The notes below the pieces were generated by a model, which saw only the letters and a list, made by a program, of their open reading frames with translations, made no database searches and had not been told where the DNA came from. This document shows, piece by piece, positions 17,427-25,803 of a stretch of 64,000 nucleotides of DNA. Source of the DNA: Shewanella woodyi ATCC 51908. GTDB taxonomy: Bacteria; Pseudomonadota; Gammaproteobacteria; Enterobacterales; Shewanellaceae. The stretch is taken from positions 496,001-560,000 of the forward strand of contig NC_010506.1 of assembly GCF_000019525.1 (NCBI RefSeq). The letters are read 5' to 3'. Within the stretch, counting starts at the first letter, position 1. The number at the start of each line of letters is the position of its first letter. A program made the translations under genes and the position numbers.

Positions 17427-17621
17427 TCAATGACTAAATACTCGGATACTTTGGTTGTTTACTATCCGTACCAGCTGACGTCCACAAGACTCACAGACCA
17501 GCTGCTCAACTTTAAGCGGTAAGTCTTTTCTTTTTATCGGTTTAAGCCATTTTCTTGCTCTTTTCATAGTCTTAATCTGGTAAACATTAGTTTTAGTCAA
17601 ACCACCGCATGGGCAAATCAT
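17427..17621 (-). CDS. Small zinc-ribbon protein
   Basis: 64 residues with two knuckles: MICPCGG at the N terminus and CESCGRQ near residue 45, separated by a basic segment (KTMKRARKWLKPIKRKD). It is a plausible one-zinc nucleic-acid-binding protein. The ATG at 17621 is chosen because AGGAG lies six bases upstream; the longer frame would begin at TTG. It is the likely first gene of a unit with the larger zinc-ribbon protein. Function unknown. Confidence 0.65.
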   Translation of the reverse strand: MICPCGGLTKTNVYQIKTMKRARKWLKPIKRKDLPLKVEQLVCESCGRQLVRIVNNQSIRVFSH

Positions 17622-17627
17622 AATCAA

Positions 17628-18051
17628 CTCCTAAATTCAGGCAATAGAATCCATAAAGCCTACTGTGAAGTACGGTAGACTTGAGGAGCGAAGTGACAAC
17701 ATCATTAATCAAAGAACCTACTCCTTATCAGCAACCCGTGAACCTTTCGGAGCGTGGGTAAAACGCAAGCAGAGCCATCGTTACCGCTGATGGTGGGATA
17801 ATCTTCACCGTTAGTGCTGTTTATCCCCGAGGCAATGATGTGTGCCATTAGGGAGTCCGACTTAAGACCGCATTGAGTTCATTCGATAGGCAGGTAGTAG
17901 GTCAATTGTTTATAGACCTTGTGTTTGTCGTGGGCTGCAAAGTTTTGATAACTCGCCTTCATCACTACTAACTACATCGAGAGTCTACAGGCACAAACCA
18001 AAAACGACTTATGGAAGTGTTATCTGTAAACTTCTCTTGAGTAATTAATAG
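17628..18051. other. Gene-free right end of the island
   Basis: About 420 bases without a supported gene, tRNA or recognisable recombination gene. The last bases before the right repeat (18055-18072) are AT-rich. Confidence 0.4.
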
Positions 18052-18168
18052 TTATAAATGCCAATCTTTTGAGAATGCTGGAAGACCGTTACTCAGGTGA
18101 ACCTCAACGGTGACGGAGGGAGCGTCGACGCCTTTGCTGGCACGGGTGGCGACACAAGCGATGGCCAT
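18052..18168 (-). pseudogene. Truncated yifB/comM 5' fragment (38 codons)
   Basis: The ATG, the AAGGA ribosome-binding site and the first 32 codons of yifB (MAIACVATRASKGVDAPSVT...LPAF) are repeated here. The frame then runs into island sequence, adding SKDWHL before a TAA. The original yifB leader probably still lies upstream (to the right), so this tiny frame may be transcribed, but the product cannot be functional as a ComM ATPase. Confidence 0.85.
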
Positions 18169-18192
18169 AAACAAATCCTTTTGTTTAATAGA
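18073..18192. repeat. Right 120-bp direct repeat (yifB 5' end), putative attR
   Basis: Matches 10528-10647 at 118 of 120 positions (differences at 18085 and 18127). The offset is a constant 7,545 bases. Confidence 0.9.
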
Positions 18193-18391
18193 GTGATTAG
18201 GCTGCTCTATTTGTATGTTATTAAAAGTTAATTTTTCCTAAGTATTGAGTGTAGCAGTGGAATTGTTCTATGGCTTATTGAACCGAAATGATAGTGCTTG
18301 GTGATGTATCTATTTGAGGTAAAATTATTAGCTTAGTTTGTCGAGTCAAACTTAATATTTGGCTCGCTAGTTGACTGCGGAGTTAATCCCT

Positions 18392-19360
18392 ATGACACCT
18401 ATTCGTACCCTAAAAGCTATGTTGTTCATTGGCGTAGTGGCTGCCACAGAGGTAATGGCAGCGAGTTCTGGCCATACTTTTGAAACTGAATTTGGAGCTC
18501 CTCTGATGCCGGAGAGGATTGGACAGCCTTATGCTGACGTTAAGGAGGAGAGTACTCTCTCGGGAGCGGCCCAGCTGAGTAAGATGTTTGCGCAATCAGG
18601 TTATAACCTTGAGACAGTTAGGCAAGACAATAGGGCTCCTGAGCTGTATGTGATAAATCTTCCAGATGATCTTAACCAGCAGCCTGTTGAGAGTAAGATT
18701 AACGATTTTGTGCGCTTGTTGTTGCCTAACGTCTTAGCGGTCAATCAGCAGATCTTCAAAGTCAGGCAAAGCCTTATGTCGATGGCTAAACGGCCTACTG
18801 AGAGTTTGACTGCGAAGGAGACAGTGTGGCTACAGGGGTTGGCGAATGACTACGGCCTTAAAGAGCGTGATGTGAAAAGTGGCAAGAGCAAGGCGGTAGA
18901 TATTAAGCTGCTTCTGCAACATATCGATGTGATCCCGACGGGCATGGTGTTGGCTCAAGGGATAGATGAAAGCGGCTGGGGCACCAGTCACTTTGCAATA
19001 CAGGGGAACGCGCTTTATGGGGAGCATCTACCTCAAAGTGGCGGCAAATACCTGACCACACCAGGTGGTCATGTCAAAGTTGCCGCCTTCGACAGCTTGT
19101 ACCAGGGGACCGCTGCTTATATTTATAATCTTAACTCTAGCCGCGCCTACCACGGGCTGTGGCAGTTACGTCAGCAGCTGCGCTTGCAGGGAAAGCCCGT
19201 TACAGGATATGAGTTAGTTGGGGCTTTAGTGGATTACTCGGTACGTGGTCAAGCCTATGTGGATAACCTACGCAGTCTAATCGAACATCATCAGCTGGAT
19301 AGTTATGATAACGTTGAGCTAACACCTGAGCTTGGGCGTAAACGTATTAAGTTTAATTAA
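18392..19360 (+). CDS. Bax-like glucosaminidase-domain protein
   Basis: 322 residues with an N-terminal hydrophobic segment (IRTLKAMLFIGVVAATEVMA). The C-terminal glucosaminidase domain has the features expected of the Bax/FlgJ-like lytic family: GMVLAQGIDESGWGTSHFA with the catalytic Glu, GNALYGEH, FDSLYQGTAAYIYNLN and LVDYSVRGQAYVDNLRSLI. It is expected to cut peptidoglycan in the periplasm. The ATG at 18392 has GGAG upstream; a TTG at 18371 is less likely. The second half of the gene (18800-19313) recurs at 25290-25803, so this gene bounds an inserted segment. Confidence 0.85.
   Translation: MTPIRTLKAMLFIGVVAATEVMAASSGHTFETEFGAPLMPERIGQPYADVKEESTLSGAAQLSKMFAQSGYNLETVRQDNRAPELYVINLPDDLNQQPVESKINDFVRLLLPNVLAVNQQIFKVRQSLMSMAKRPTESLTAKETVWLQGLANDYGLKERDVKSGKSKAVDIKLLLQHIDVIPTGMVLAQGIDESGWGTSHFAIQGNALYGEHLPQSGGKYLTTPGGHVKVAAFDSLYQGTAAYIYNLNSSRAYHGLWQLRQQLRLQGKPVTGYELVGALVDYSVRGQAYVDNLRSLIEHHQLDSYDNVELTPELGRKRIKFN
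18800..19313. repeat. Left 514-bp direct repeat (bax 3' half)
   Basis: Aligned without gaps to 25290-25803 (constant offset 6,490) with 15 substitutions that I counted, about 97% identity. Most differences are third-position changes, clustered around 19138-19196 and 19270-19293. Confidence 0.92.
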
Positions 19361-19369
19361 GCTATCTTA

Positions 19370-20665
19370 CTACTCTTTTCTCTCTAATATGGCAGCAATA
19401 CCATTAAGAATGGGCTTTGCATGTTCGAAGAACTGACTAAGCCCTGAGCATAGGTAGTTTAAACCTAGCTCACCATCAGGGGTACGAATTAACCTGTTTT
19501 TAGGGCACTCTCCCCAGCATAAATTTAGATGGGGGCACGATTTGCAATAATTTGGCAAGCTGTCACGCTTAGCCATACCAAAGGTTTCTTGGCGAGTTGA
19601 AAATACCAAGTTATTTAAACTGCTTTGATGGATATTCCCTAGCTCATATTCGGGATAGACATAATGATCACATGAATATACTTTGCCATCATGCTCTACA
19701 GCTATGCCTTTGCCACAAAATTCTGCCATTACGCAGATTTGAGCGGGTAACCCCATTGTTTGTGCGACGGCAGTTTCAAACAAGTTCACCAATACTCGAC
19801 CCAAATCGTTATTGACCCATTCATCGAAAACCGAAATTAAAAATCTTCCCCAATCATCAGGATCTACCGACCAACTTGTAACTACTGACATTGGATGACC
19901 TGGTTTTGAAAGCTCACTTCCTATAATTGGAATCATCTGTTCATTCCAAAATTGTGGTGCGGTTTGAGTGAAGTTATTACCTTCTACACAAGGGGTAAAT
20001 TGAATATAAGTTGCGCCTAATTCTTGAGTTAGAAATCGGTAAACCTCTTTCGGATAAAGCACATTTTTACGGTTGATAACCGCTAGGGCATTAAATTGAA
20101 CACCGTATTTTTTGAGTATTCTCGCTGCAGCCATTACTAATACAAAGGTGGGTTTTCCACTACGAGTAACACGATACATATCGTGTAGCTCTTGTGGGCC
20201 ATCAATGGATAATCCGACTAAAAAGTCATGCTGTTTTAGAAAAATAGCCCACTCTTTGTTGAGTAATACTCCATTGGTTTGTAAGTCATTTTTTATGGTT
20301 ACTCCAAGTGGGCAGTATCTTTGTTGAAGTTGGATCACTTTCTTGAAGAAATCCAACCCCATTAGTGTTGGCTCGCCACCTTGCCAGGAAAATATGATCT
20401 CATCGCCATCTTGGCTATCTATATAATTTTGAATAAAAAGGGAAAGTGTTTCATCAGACATGTGACTCTGTTGAGGCTGGCCTAATAAGTCCTTTTTGTG
20501 TAGATAGAAGCAGTACTGACAATCTATGTTGCACCTTGACCCCGTTGGTTTGGCCATCGCATGGAAACGCCGAACGTAAGCGGGATGAGGGTTGAGATCT
20601 TTCTCTGCACTTAGCAGGGGAGCTGCGTCCATATAGGTACTCTGTTTCATTGAATATTGAACCAT
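19370..20665 (-). CDS. Radical SAM anaerobic sulfatase-maturating enzyme
   Basis: 431 residues from the ATG at 20665 (AGGCGG upstream; the frame extends to a GTG at 20707). The radical-SAM cluster motif CxxxCxxC is at residues 45-52 (CNIDCQYC). The SPASM-type C-terminal Cys set includes CGKGIAVEHDGKVYSCDHYV and CKSCPHLNLCWGECPKNR, as in anSME/AslB/AtsB. The enzyme oxidises the active-site Cys or Ser of a sulfatase to formylglycine without oxygen, in the cytosol. It follows the serine-type sulfatase gene directly, exactly the pairing expected for substrate and maturase. Confidence 0.92.
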   Translation of the reverse strand: MVQYSMKQSTYMDAAPLLSAEKDLNPHPAYVRRFHAMAKPTGSRCNIDCQYCFYLHKKDLLGQPQQSHMSDETLSLFIQNYIDSQDGDEIIFSWQGGEPTLMGLDFFKKVIQLQQRYCPLGVTIKNDLQTNGVLLNKEWAIFLKQHDFLVGLSIDGPQELHDMYRVTRSGKPTFVLVMAAARILKKYGVQFNALAVINRKNVLYPKEVYRFLTQELGATYIQFTPCVEGNNFTQTAPQFWNEQMIPIIGSELSKPGHPMSVVTSWSVDPDDWGRFLISVFDEWVNNDLGRVLVNLFETAVAQTMGLPAQICVMAEFCGKGIAVEHDGKVYSCDHYVYPEYELGNIHQSSLNNLVFSTRQETFGMAKRDSLPNYCKSCPHLNLCWGECPKNRLIRTPDGELGLNYLCSGLSQFFEHAKPILNGIAAILERKE

Positions 20666-20719
20666 ACACTGCCGCCTAATTTTGAATACATTTGAAGCTT
20701 GTCCCACCTAGGAAATATG

Positions 20720-22261
20720 TTATTTTACAAAGCTTGCTGGTTTTTGCCGGGGAGGATAAGCGGCTAGTGTGGCTTTCATTTTGCCGATCTCTGCTAGTGC
20801 TGGCATCATGATAAAGGAGTGCTCATACCACCATTTATCATAACCAAATCCAGTATCACCGCGCTCGAATGGATCTGTTTCCATATCGAATAGTAGTGGT
20901 GCTCTCAGCTTGGTAAATGGATCTCGCCAAACATCAATGCCACTACTTTCTTGAATGTTGAAATGTAACTTCCAGCGACCATATCGCATGGCGAGTAGAT
21001 CACCATCGTCACTCCAGTAGAAGAAATTTTGTCGAGCTGTGGGCCCTGTACCCATAATGAGTTTTCGTTGATCAAAACCGTCTAGGTGAACTTTATAAGT
21101 AAGTTCATTAACGGTGTAGCCGTTGAGAAGTTTATTTTTAATTTCAGTCTCTCCCGCGGCTGCTAGCAGGGTGGGTAACCAATCTTCACTAGCAAACATT
21201 TCTCGGATCACAGAGCCTGGTTGTACCTGTCCAGGCCATTTAATCAGTGTTGGCACTCGAAATCCCCCCTCCCATCCTGTGTTCTTTTCACCCCTAAATG
21301 GTGCCATGCCTGCATCAGGCCAAGTGGAGAGCATTGGGCCGTTATCTGTGGTGTAGATAATGATGGTATTATCGTCTATGCCCATCTTCTCAACTTTATC
21401 TAATAGCTTGCCGACTTGATCATCATGTTGCAGCATTCCGTCAGCATATTCATTTAAGCCTGTTTTACCTTTGTACTGTGGTGGAACATGGGTAAAGTTA
21501 TGCATGCGACTCGGGTTTACCCATATAAAGAAAGGCGTGTCACTCTGAACCTGTCGTTCCATGAAATCACTGGCTGCAGACATAAATTCATTGTCAATGG
21601 TTTCCATACGTTTGCGTGTTAAGGGGCCTGTATCGATTACGTCACCTTGGGATGGTGAAATGTTTCCTTGAGGATTATCTTTTTCGACACTTTTAGCTGT
21701 GGACTTTAATACGCCTCTGGGAGCGAAGTGTTTAAGGAAGTTAGGATCTTTTGGATAGTCGGAGTGTTCAGGTTCCTCCTCTGAATTCAGGTGGTACAAA
21801 TTGCCCATGAATTCATCAAAACCATGATTAGTTGGTAGGTACTCATTGAGATCCCCTAAGTGATTTTTACCGAACTGCCCAGTGGCGTAGCCTAAATTTT
21901 TGAGTAGGGTCGCCATGGTGGGATCTTGTTTTGATATCCCTTGTTTAGCTCCTGGAAAACCTACTTTTGTCAGACCTGTTCTAATGGGCATCTGTCCAGT
22001 AATAAATGCTGAACGCCCGGCCGTAGAGCTTTGCTGTGCATAATAAGAGGTAAATTTAGCGCCCTCTTTGGCGATACGGTCAATATTTGGCGTGCTATAA
22101 CCAAGCATGCCTTGGTTATAAGTACTTAGATTCCAATAACCTATGTCATCGCCCATGATGACGAGGATGTTTGGTTTATCAGCCGCATAAGCGTGTATGG
22201 CACAGCTACTTAAAGCAGTTGTTATCGCTGTGGTCATTAGATTCTTTTTGATTATTTGCAT
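20720..22261 (-). CDS. Arylsulfatase, serine-type
   Basis: 513 residues with a signal peptide (cleavage near HAYAADKP). Metal-binding DD is at residues 38-39 in ILVIMGDDIGYWN. The modification site STAGR is at residues 79-83, followed by SAFITGQ, with serine where most aerobic enzymes have cysteine and alanine in the proline position. Other family landmarks are TTDNGPM and FRGEKNTGWEGGFRVP. It hydrolyses sulfate esters in the periplasm after formylglycine formation by the adjacent maturase. The substrate cannot be inferred. Middle gene of a minus-strand unit with the amidohydrolase and maturase. Confidence 0.92.
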   Translation of the reverse strand: MQIIKKNLMTTAITTALSSCAIHAYAADKPNILVIMGDDIGYWNLSTYNQGMLGYSTPNIDRIAKEGAKFTSYYAQQSSTAGRSAFITGQMPIRTGLTKVGFPGAKQGISKQDPTMATLLKNLGYATGQFGKNHLGDLNEYLPTNHGFDEFMGNLYHLNSEEEPEHSDYPKDPNFLKHFAPRGVLKSTAKSVEKDNPQGNISPSQGDVIDTGPLTRKRMETIDNEFMSAASDFMERQVQSDTPFFIWVNPSRMHNFTHVPPQYKGKTGLNEYADGMLQHDDQVGKLLDKVEKMGIDDNTIIIYTTDNGPMLSTWPDAGMAPFRGEKNTGWEGGFRVPTLIKWPGQVQPGSVIREMFASEDWLPTLLAAAGETEIKNKLLNGYTVNELTYKVHLDGFDQRKLIMGTGPTARQNFFYWSDDGDLLAMRYGRWKLHFNIQESSGIDVWRDPFTKLRAPLLFDMETDPFERGDTGFGYDKWWYEHSFIMMPALAEIGKMKATLAAYPPRQKPASFVK

Positions 22262-22347
22262 TGGACCCTCTTTACTCTTAGCAGTGCATTACTGTGTTGG
22301 TAACTCACATATTTAGGTTACTAATATTGATCGATAAACCGATTGAT

Positions 22348-24087
22348 CTATTTAGCAGGTAAAAAAGTTCCAAAGCCTTTATCAATACCTAATTCAGGCG
22401 CTAGAGTGTTATTTTCAAATGCCAACTTGCCATTAATGAGCACCGTATTGACTAAGTCTGGGTTTCGATTGACTAACCTCTGTAAGTTAAAGTTTTCCAT
22501 CTCTTGCCAGCAAACCTCCTCTAGGTTTTGCTTGAAATGCTGTGGGTTGATAATGGTGACATCTGCACGATCGCCTATTTGAATTCTACCAGCATCAATA
22601 CCAAACCAATCAGCCTGATCGCCTGTCATTTTCCATACTGCTTTCTCCATACTCATCATAGGCTGGCCTTCGTCAATACTCTCTTTAACGAGTTTTAGCA
22701 TGCGTAATGGCAAATTATAAAAAGCCATATTGCGTATGTGAGCTCCCGCATCGCTGAAGGTGATAAGTGATTTATCATCTTTCACCATGTGCTTTAAAAT
22801 ATGCTTTCGATGGTTTGCTACTGTGGTATACCACCTTAAGCTTGTACCGAATTCCACCACCAGATCTAGAAACAGATCCACCACATGAACATCACGGTTT
22901 TGAGCGACATCAGAGAAGTTTTTTCCAATAATACTGGCATCAGGACAGTCTAAAATAATGGCGTCGCCAAAGTCTCGTTGCCAGACTCTAGGGCTGAGTT
23001 TCTCTCCATAAAACTTTCTAAAATCTCGACGATATTTTTCATCTTTTAAGAGTGCATTTCGGCTGATTTGATCTTTTAAATCTAACGCCATCTCACCTGC
23101 CCCAAATTCTTCAAAAAAGACTACATCTATGCCATCTGCATAAACTGTGAAAGGGGTTGGCAAGACCTGCCAGCGAAAATCACCTTTGAAGAAGTTGGTT
23201 ACCCTTGCGGCTAAATTGGTTATTTTACTTAGGTAGACACTGCCTTTAAGATCCATGCGACTGATGAGGGTCGTTTTAAGCGGCTTTCTAAAAATACCCA
23301 TGCACTCGCGCATATATTGGTTTATCTGCAATATTGCGGCTGCGTTAGGTGCCCCTTGGTGAACGCGATCATACTGTCTGACCAATTTATTTAAGCGTGA
23401 TACCTCTCGCCAACGTGCATAAGTGCTGGGCAAGCTTTTTGACCAGGCTCGGTCACCGTCTATTTTGTCCCACTTAAGGCGCATAGTAGATAGGCCTAAG
23501 AACCCAATCTCCAATGACTCTTTAAGCAGAGCCTCCATCTGTAGCATCTCGCTCTCAGTGGGAGTGGCATCTGCATCTGTCGAGCGCATTAGCCCCATTA
23601 CACCAGCTCTGAGGTCGCTATGGCCTAACATAGAGATAACGTTAGGTCCTAATGGGTGCTGTTTGACAAAATCTACCCACTGTTTTGGTGTGTTCCAGGT
23701 TTTATGTTGTTTGATTATTGGCAAGACTCTTTCTCGAGGAACGGTTTCGACTCGAGTAAAAATATCTGAGGCATCTTCATATTCACTACAGATCATACTT
23801 AGTGAGCAGCTGCCAACCATCACAGTGGTGACACCGTGCCGCACAGATTCAGATAAACTTGGGCTGGCAATGAGCTCTGCGTCATAGTGTGTATGAGTAT
23901 CGATAAACCCAGGCATCACCCACATCTTATCTGCGGTTATGACTTTTTCGCAATGGTCTTCATTGAGCGGCTCATTACAAACTTGGGTTATTTTCCCTGC
24001 CTTTATGCCGATGTTTTTAACAGTGGCGTGCTTGCCTGTCCCATCGAAATAGAGGCCATTCTTAATGATTATGTCAAATTCTGCCAT
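22348..24087 (-). CDS. Amidohydrolase family 3 (N-acyl-D-amino-acid deacylase-like)
   Basis: 579 residues without a signal peptide. Metal-site motifs are visible: MPGFIDTHTHYDAEL near residue 58-72, GVTTVMVGSCSLSM and late TFSDAGAHIRNMAFYNLPLRML. Together with the length these fit the D-aminoacylase/N-acyl-D-amino-acid deacylase branch of the amidohydrolase superfamily. A clear GGAGG precedes the ATG. It is the first gene of the minus-strand unit that continues with the sulfatase and maturase, and is divergent from the AraC regulator. A joint role in degrading a sulfated, N-acylated compound is a reasonable inference. Confidence 0.85.
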   Translation of the reverse strand: MAEFDIIIKNGLYFDGTGKHATVKNIGIKAGKITQVCNEPLNEDHCEKVITADKMWVMPGFIDTHTHYDAELIASPSLSESVRHGVTTVMVGSCSLSMICSEYEDASDIFTRVETVPRERVLPIIKQHKTWNTPKQWVDFVKQHPLGPNVISMLGHSDLRAGVMGLMRSTDADATPTESEMLQMEALLKESLEIGFLGLSTMRLKWDKIDGDRAWSKSLPSTYARWREVSRLNKLVRQYDRVHQGAPNAAAILQINQYMRECMGIFRKPLKTTLISRMDLKGSVYLSKITNLAARVTNFFKGDFRWQVLPTPFTVYADGIDVVFFEEFGAGEMALDLKDQISRNALLKDEKYRRDFRKFYGEKLSPRVWQRDFGDAIILDCPDASIIGKNFSDVAQNRDVHVVDLFLDLVVEFGTSLRWYTTVANHRKHILKHMVKDDKSLITFSDAGAHIRNMAFYNLPLRMLKLVKESIDEGQPMMSMEKAVWKMTGDQADWFGIDAGRIQIGDRADVTIINPQHFKQNLEEVCWQEMENFNLQRLVNRNPDLVNTVLINGKLAFENNTLAPELGIDKGFGTFLPAK

Positions 24088-24286
24088 TGCCTAATCCTCC
24101 TATTAGTGTTTCTTTTTAGTTTTTTTTTCAGGTAACTTTTATTAGGTTACGTGTTAGTTAAACTGCTTTCTTGTCATTTGACGACACAGCTTTAGGAAGC
24201 TAGGTTCTTTTTTTATCAATGGGTTAAGTCTATTCTCGCTTTAAAGGTGAATGATTATGATTCCATGATAGTGGACGGAGGGAGAT

Positions 24287-25339
24287 ATGAATGAGACATA
24301 TTTGATACGAAGCGCTGCGTTACAGGGGTTTAGCGACTTAGTGAAATCCTATGATGGTGAGCCAGCTGAACTGCTTGAAGCGGTGGGGCTCTCCTTTGAG
24401 GAGTTAAATAGTAAAGAAACTCTTATCTCTTTTCTCGCAGTGCAGCAGCTACTGGAGTTAAGCGCGAATAAACTCAATGTTCCAGGTTTTGGTTTAGCTT
24501 TATCTCAAGGCCAGAATATAGATATGTTGGGTCAATTAGGCCTACTGATGGCAAGCTGTAAAACCCTTAAAGATGTCATGTTATCGGTGCAAAGGTACAT
24601 GTCACTACATTCGCCAGCGGAGAATTGGGTATTCAGTGAGGTTAATAATCTTGTTTATATCACTCGGTTTGAGTATGAGGCCAATACTGTGCCGCTTAAA
24701 CAGATAAAAGAGTTGTCATTGGGGGTATGTTTTAAATTTTTGCAGCTTTTCATTGGACTGAGTTTCACAGCCACAAGGGTTGAGTTATCTCACAGTCCCG
24801 TGTCTGAGCTGAAGGCTTACCGTAAGATATTTAAAGTTGATGTGCAGTTTAACCAAGAGTATGACCAGATAATATTTGATAAGAAATATTTACAACAAGT
24901 TGTGCATCTTGATGATCAAAATCGAAATGAGTTTTTAGAGAAGTACATTGATAACGCTGTATCTGCGACAGATTATAATAATCTTGAGCGTCAAATTATG
25001 GGGCTGTTGATCCAATATATTGGTTCAGAAAATGCTTCTCTAGACAATATCTCCCGTAAACTCGGTATGAATAAAAGGACCTTGCAGAGACAGCTTAAAA
25101 CTCAACAGATTAATTTTAAAGGGATATTAGCAAACATACGTGGGCGTAAGGCGTGTTGGTATCTTAGTGCAAGTGAAATGAGCATTACTTTAATCAGTGA
25201 AGCGCTAGGATATAAAGACGTTAGTGCCTTTTCTCGTGCATTTAAATTGCTTTACGGTACTTCGCCATCGCAATGGCGTAAAGCCAGAGGAGAGTTTGAC
25301 TGCGAAGGAGACTGTGTGGCTACAGGGGTTGGCGAATGA
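24287..25339 (+). CDS. AraC family regulator, C terminus extends into bax repeat
   Basis: 350 residues. The N-terminal arabinose-binding-like domain of the OruR/ArgR type (LIRSAALQGFSDLVKSYDGEPAELLEAVGL) is followed by a C-terminal double helix-turn-helix (LDNISRKLGMNKRTLQRQL, then ITLISEALGYKDVSAFSRAFKLLYGTSPSQWRKARG). GGAGGGAG precedes the ATG. The last 16 residues (after RKARG) are translated from the bax repeat in another frame, so the native C-terminal tail was replaced when the junction formed. The DNA-binding fold is complete. It probably regulates the divergent amidohydrolase-sulfatase-maturase unit. Confidence 0.9.
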   Translation: MNETYLIRSAALQGFSDLVKSYDGEPAELLEAVGLSFEELNSKETLISFLAVQQLLELSANKLNVPGFGLALSQGQNIDMLGQLGLLMASCKTLKDVMLSVQRYMSLHSPAENWVFSEVNNLVYITRFEYEANTVPLKQIKELSLGVCFKFLQLFIGLSFTATRVELSHSPVSELKAYRKIFKVDVQFNQEYDQIIFDKKYLQQVVHLDDQNRNEFLEKYIDNAVSATDYNNLERQIMGLLIQYIGSENASLDNISRKLGMNKRTLQRQLKTQQINFKGILANIRGRKACWYLSASEMSITLISEALGYKDVSAFSRAFKLLYGTSPSQWRKARGEFDCEGDCVATGVGE

Positions 25340-25803
25340 CTACGGCCTTAAAGAGCGTGATGTGAAAAGTGGCAAGAGCAAGGCGGTAGATATTAAGCTG
25401 CTTCTGCAAAATATCGATGTGATCCCGACGGGCATGGTGTTGGCTCAAGGGATAGATGAAAGCGGCTGGGGTACCGGTCACTTTGCAATACAGGGGAACG
25501 CGCTTTATGGGGAGCATCTACCTCAAAGTGGCGGTAAATACCTGACCACACCAGGTGGTCATGTCAAAGTTGCCGCCTTCGACAGCTTGTACCAGGGGAC
25601 CGCTGCTTATATTTATAATCTTAACTCCAGTCGTGCCTACCATGGGCTGTGGCAGTTACGTCAGCAGCTGCGTGTGCAGGGAAAGTCCGTTACAGGATAT
25701 GAGTTAGTTGGGGCTTTAGTGGATTACTCGGTACGTGGTCAAGCCTATGTGGATAACCTGCGCAGTCTTATCGAACATCATCATCTGGATAGTTATGATA
25801 ACG
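25290..25803. repeat. Right 514-bp direct repeat (bax 3' half)
   Basis: Second copy of 18800-19313, same orientation, no gaps. The sequence diverges completely at 25804. Confidence 0.92.

Larger units (their letters stand above)
10648..18072. mobile_element. Accessory island inserted at the 5' end of yifB
   Basis: About 7.4 kb lies between the two near-perfect copies of the yifB 5' region. It contains only genes without core-genome character: two membrane proteins, an endonuclease I pseudogene, a KAP NTPase and two zinc-ribbon proteins. The structure, with an intact gene on one side and a truncated 5' copy on the other, is what results when an element recombines into a gene start and brings a replacement start. 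ICEs of the SXT family at prfC are a known example. comM itself is a known insertion locus in Acinetobacter. No integrase, transposase or transfer gene is present, so it is either a remnant or mobilised in trans. Confidence 0.7.
19361..25289. mobile_element. Inserted sulfatase segment at the bax 3' half
   Basis: About 5.9 kb lies between two copies of the bax 3' half. It holds a sulfatase maturase, a sulfatase, an amidohydrolase and a divergent AraC regulator, which look like one catabolic module. The right junction runs straight from the AraC coding sequence into the bax copy. No recombinase gene is present. The long repeat could come from homologous recombination with a donor carrying bax next to the module, or from a duplication; the sequence alone does not decide. 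Confidence 0.6.

Noticed and set aside
10648..18072. Complete integrative element with recombinase
   Set aside because: No tyrosine or serine recombinase, transposase or transfer gene could be recognised in any frame between the repeats.
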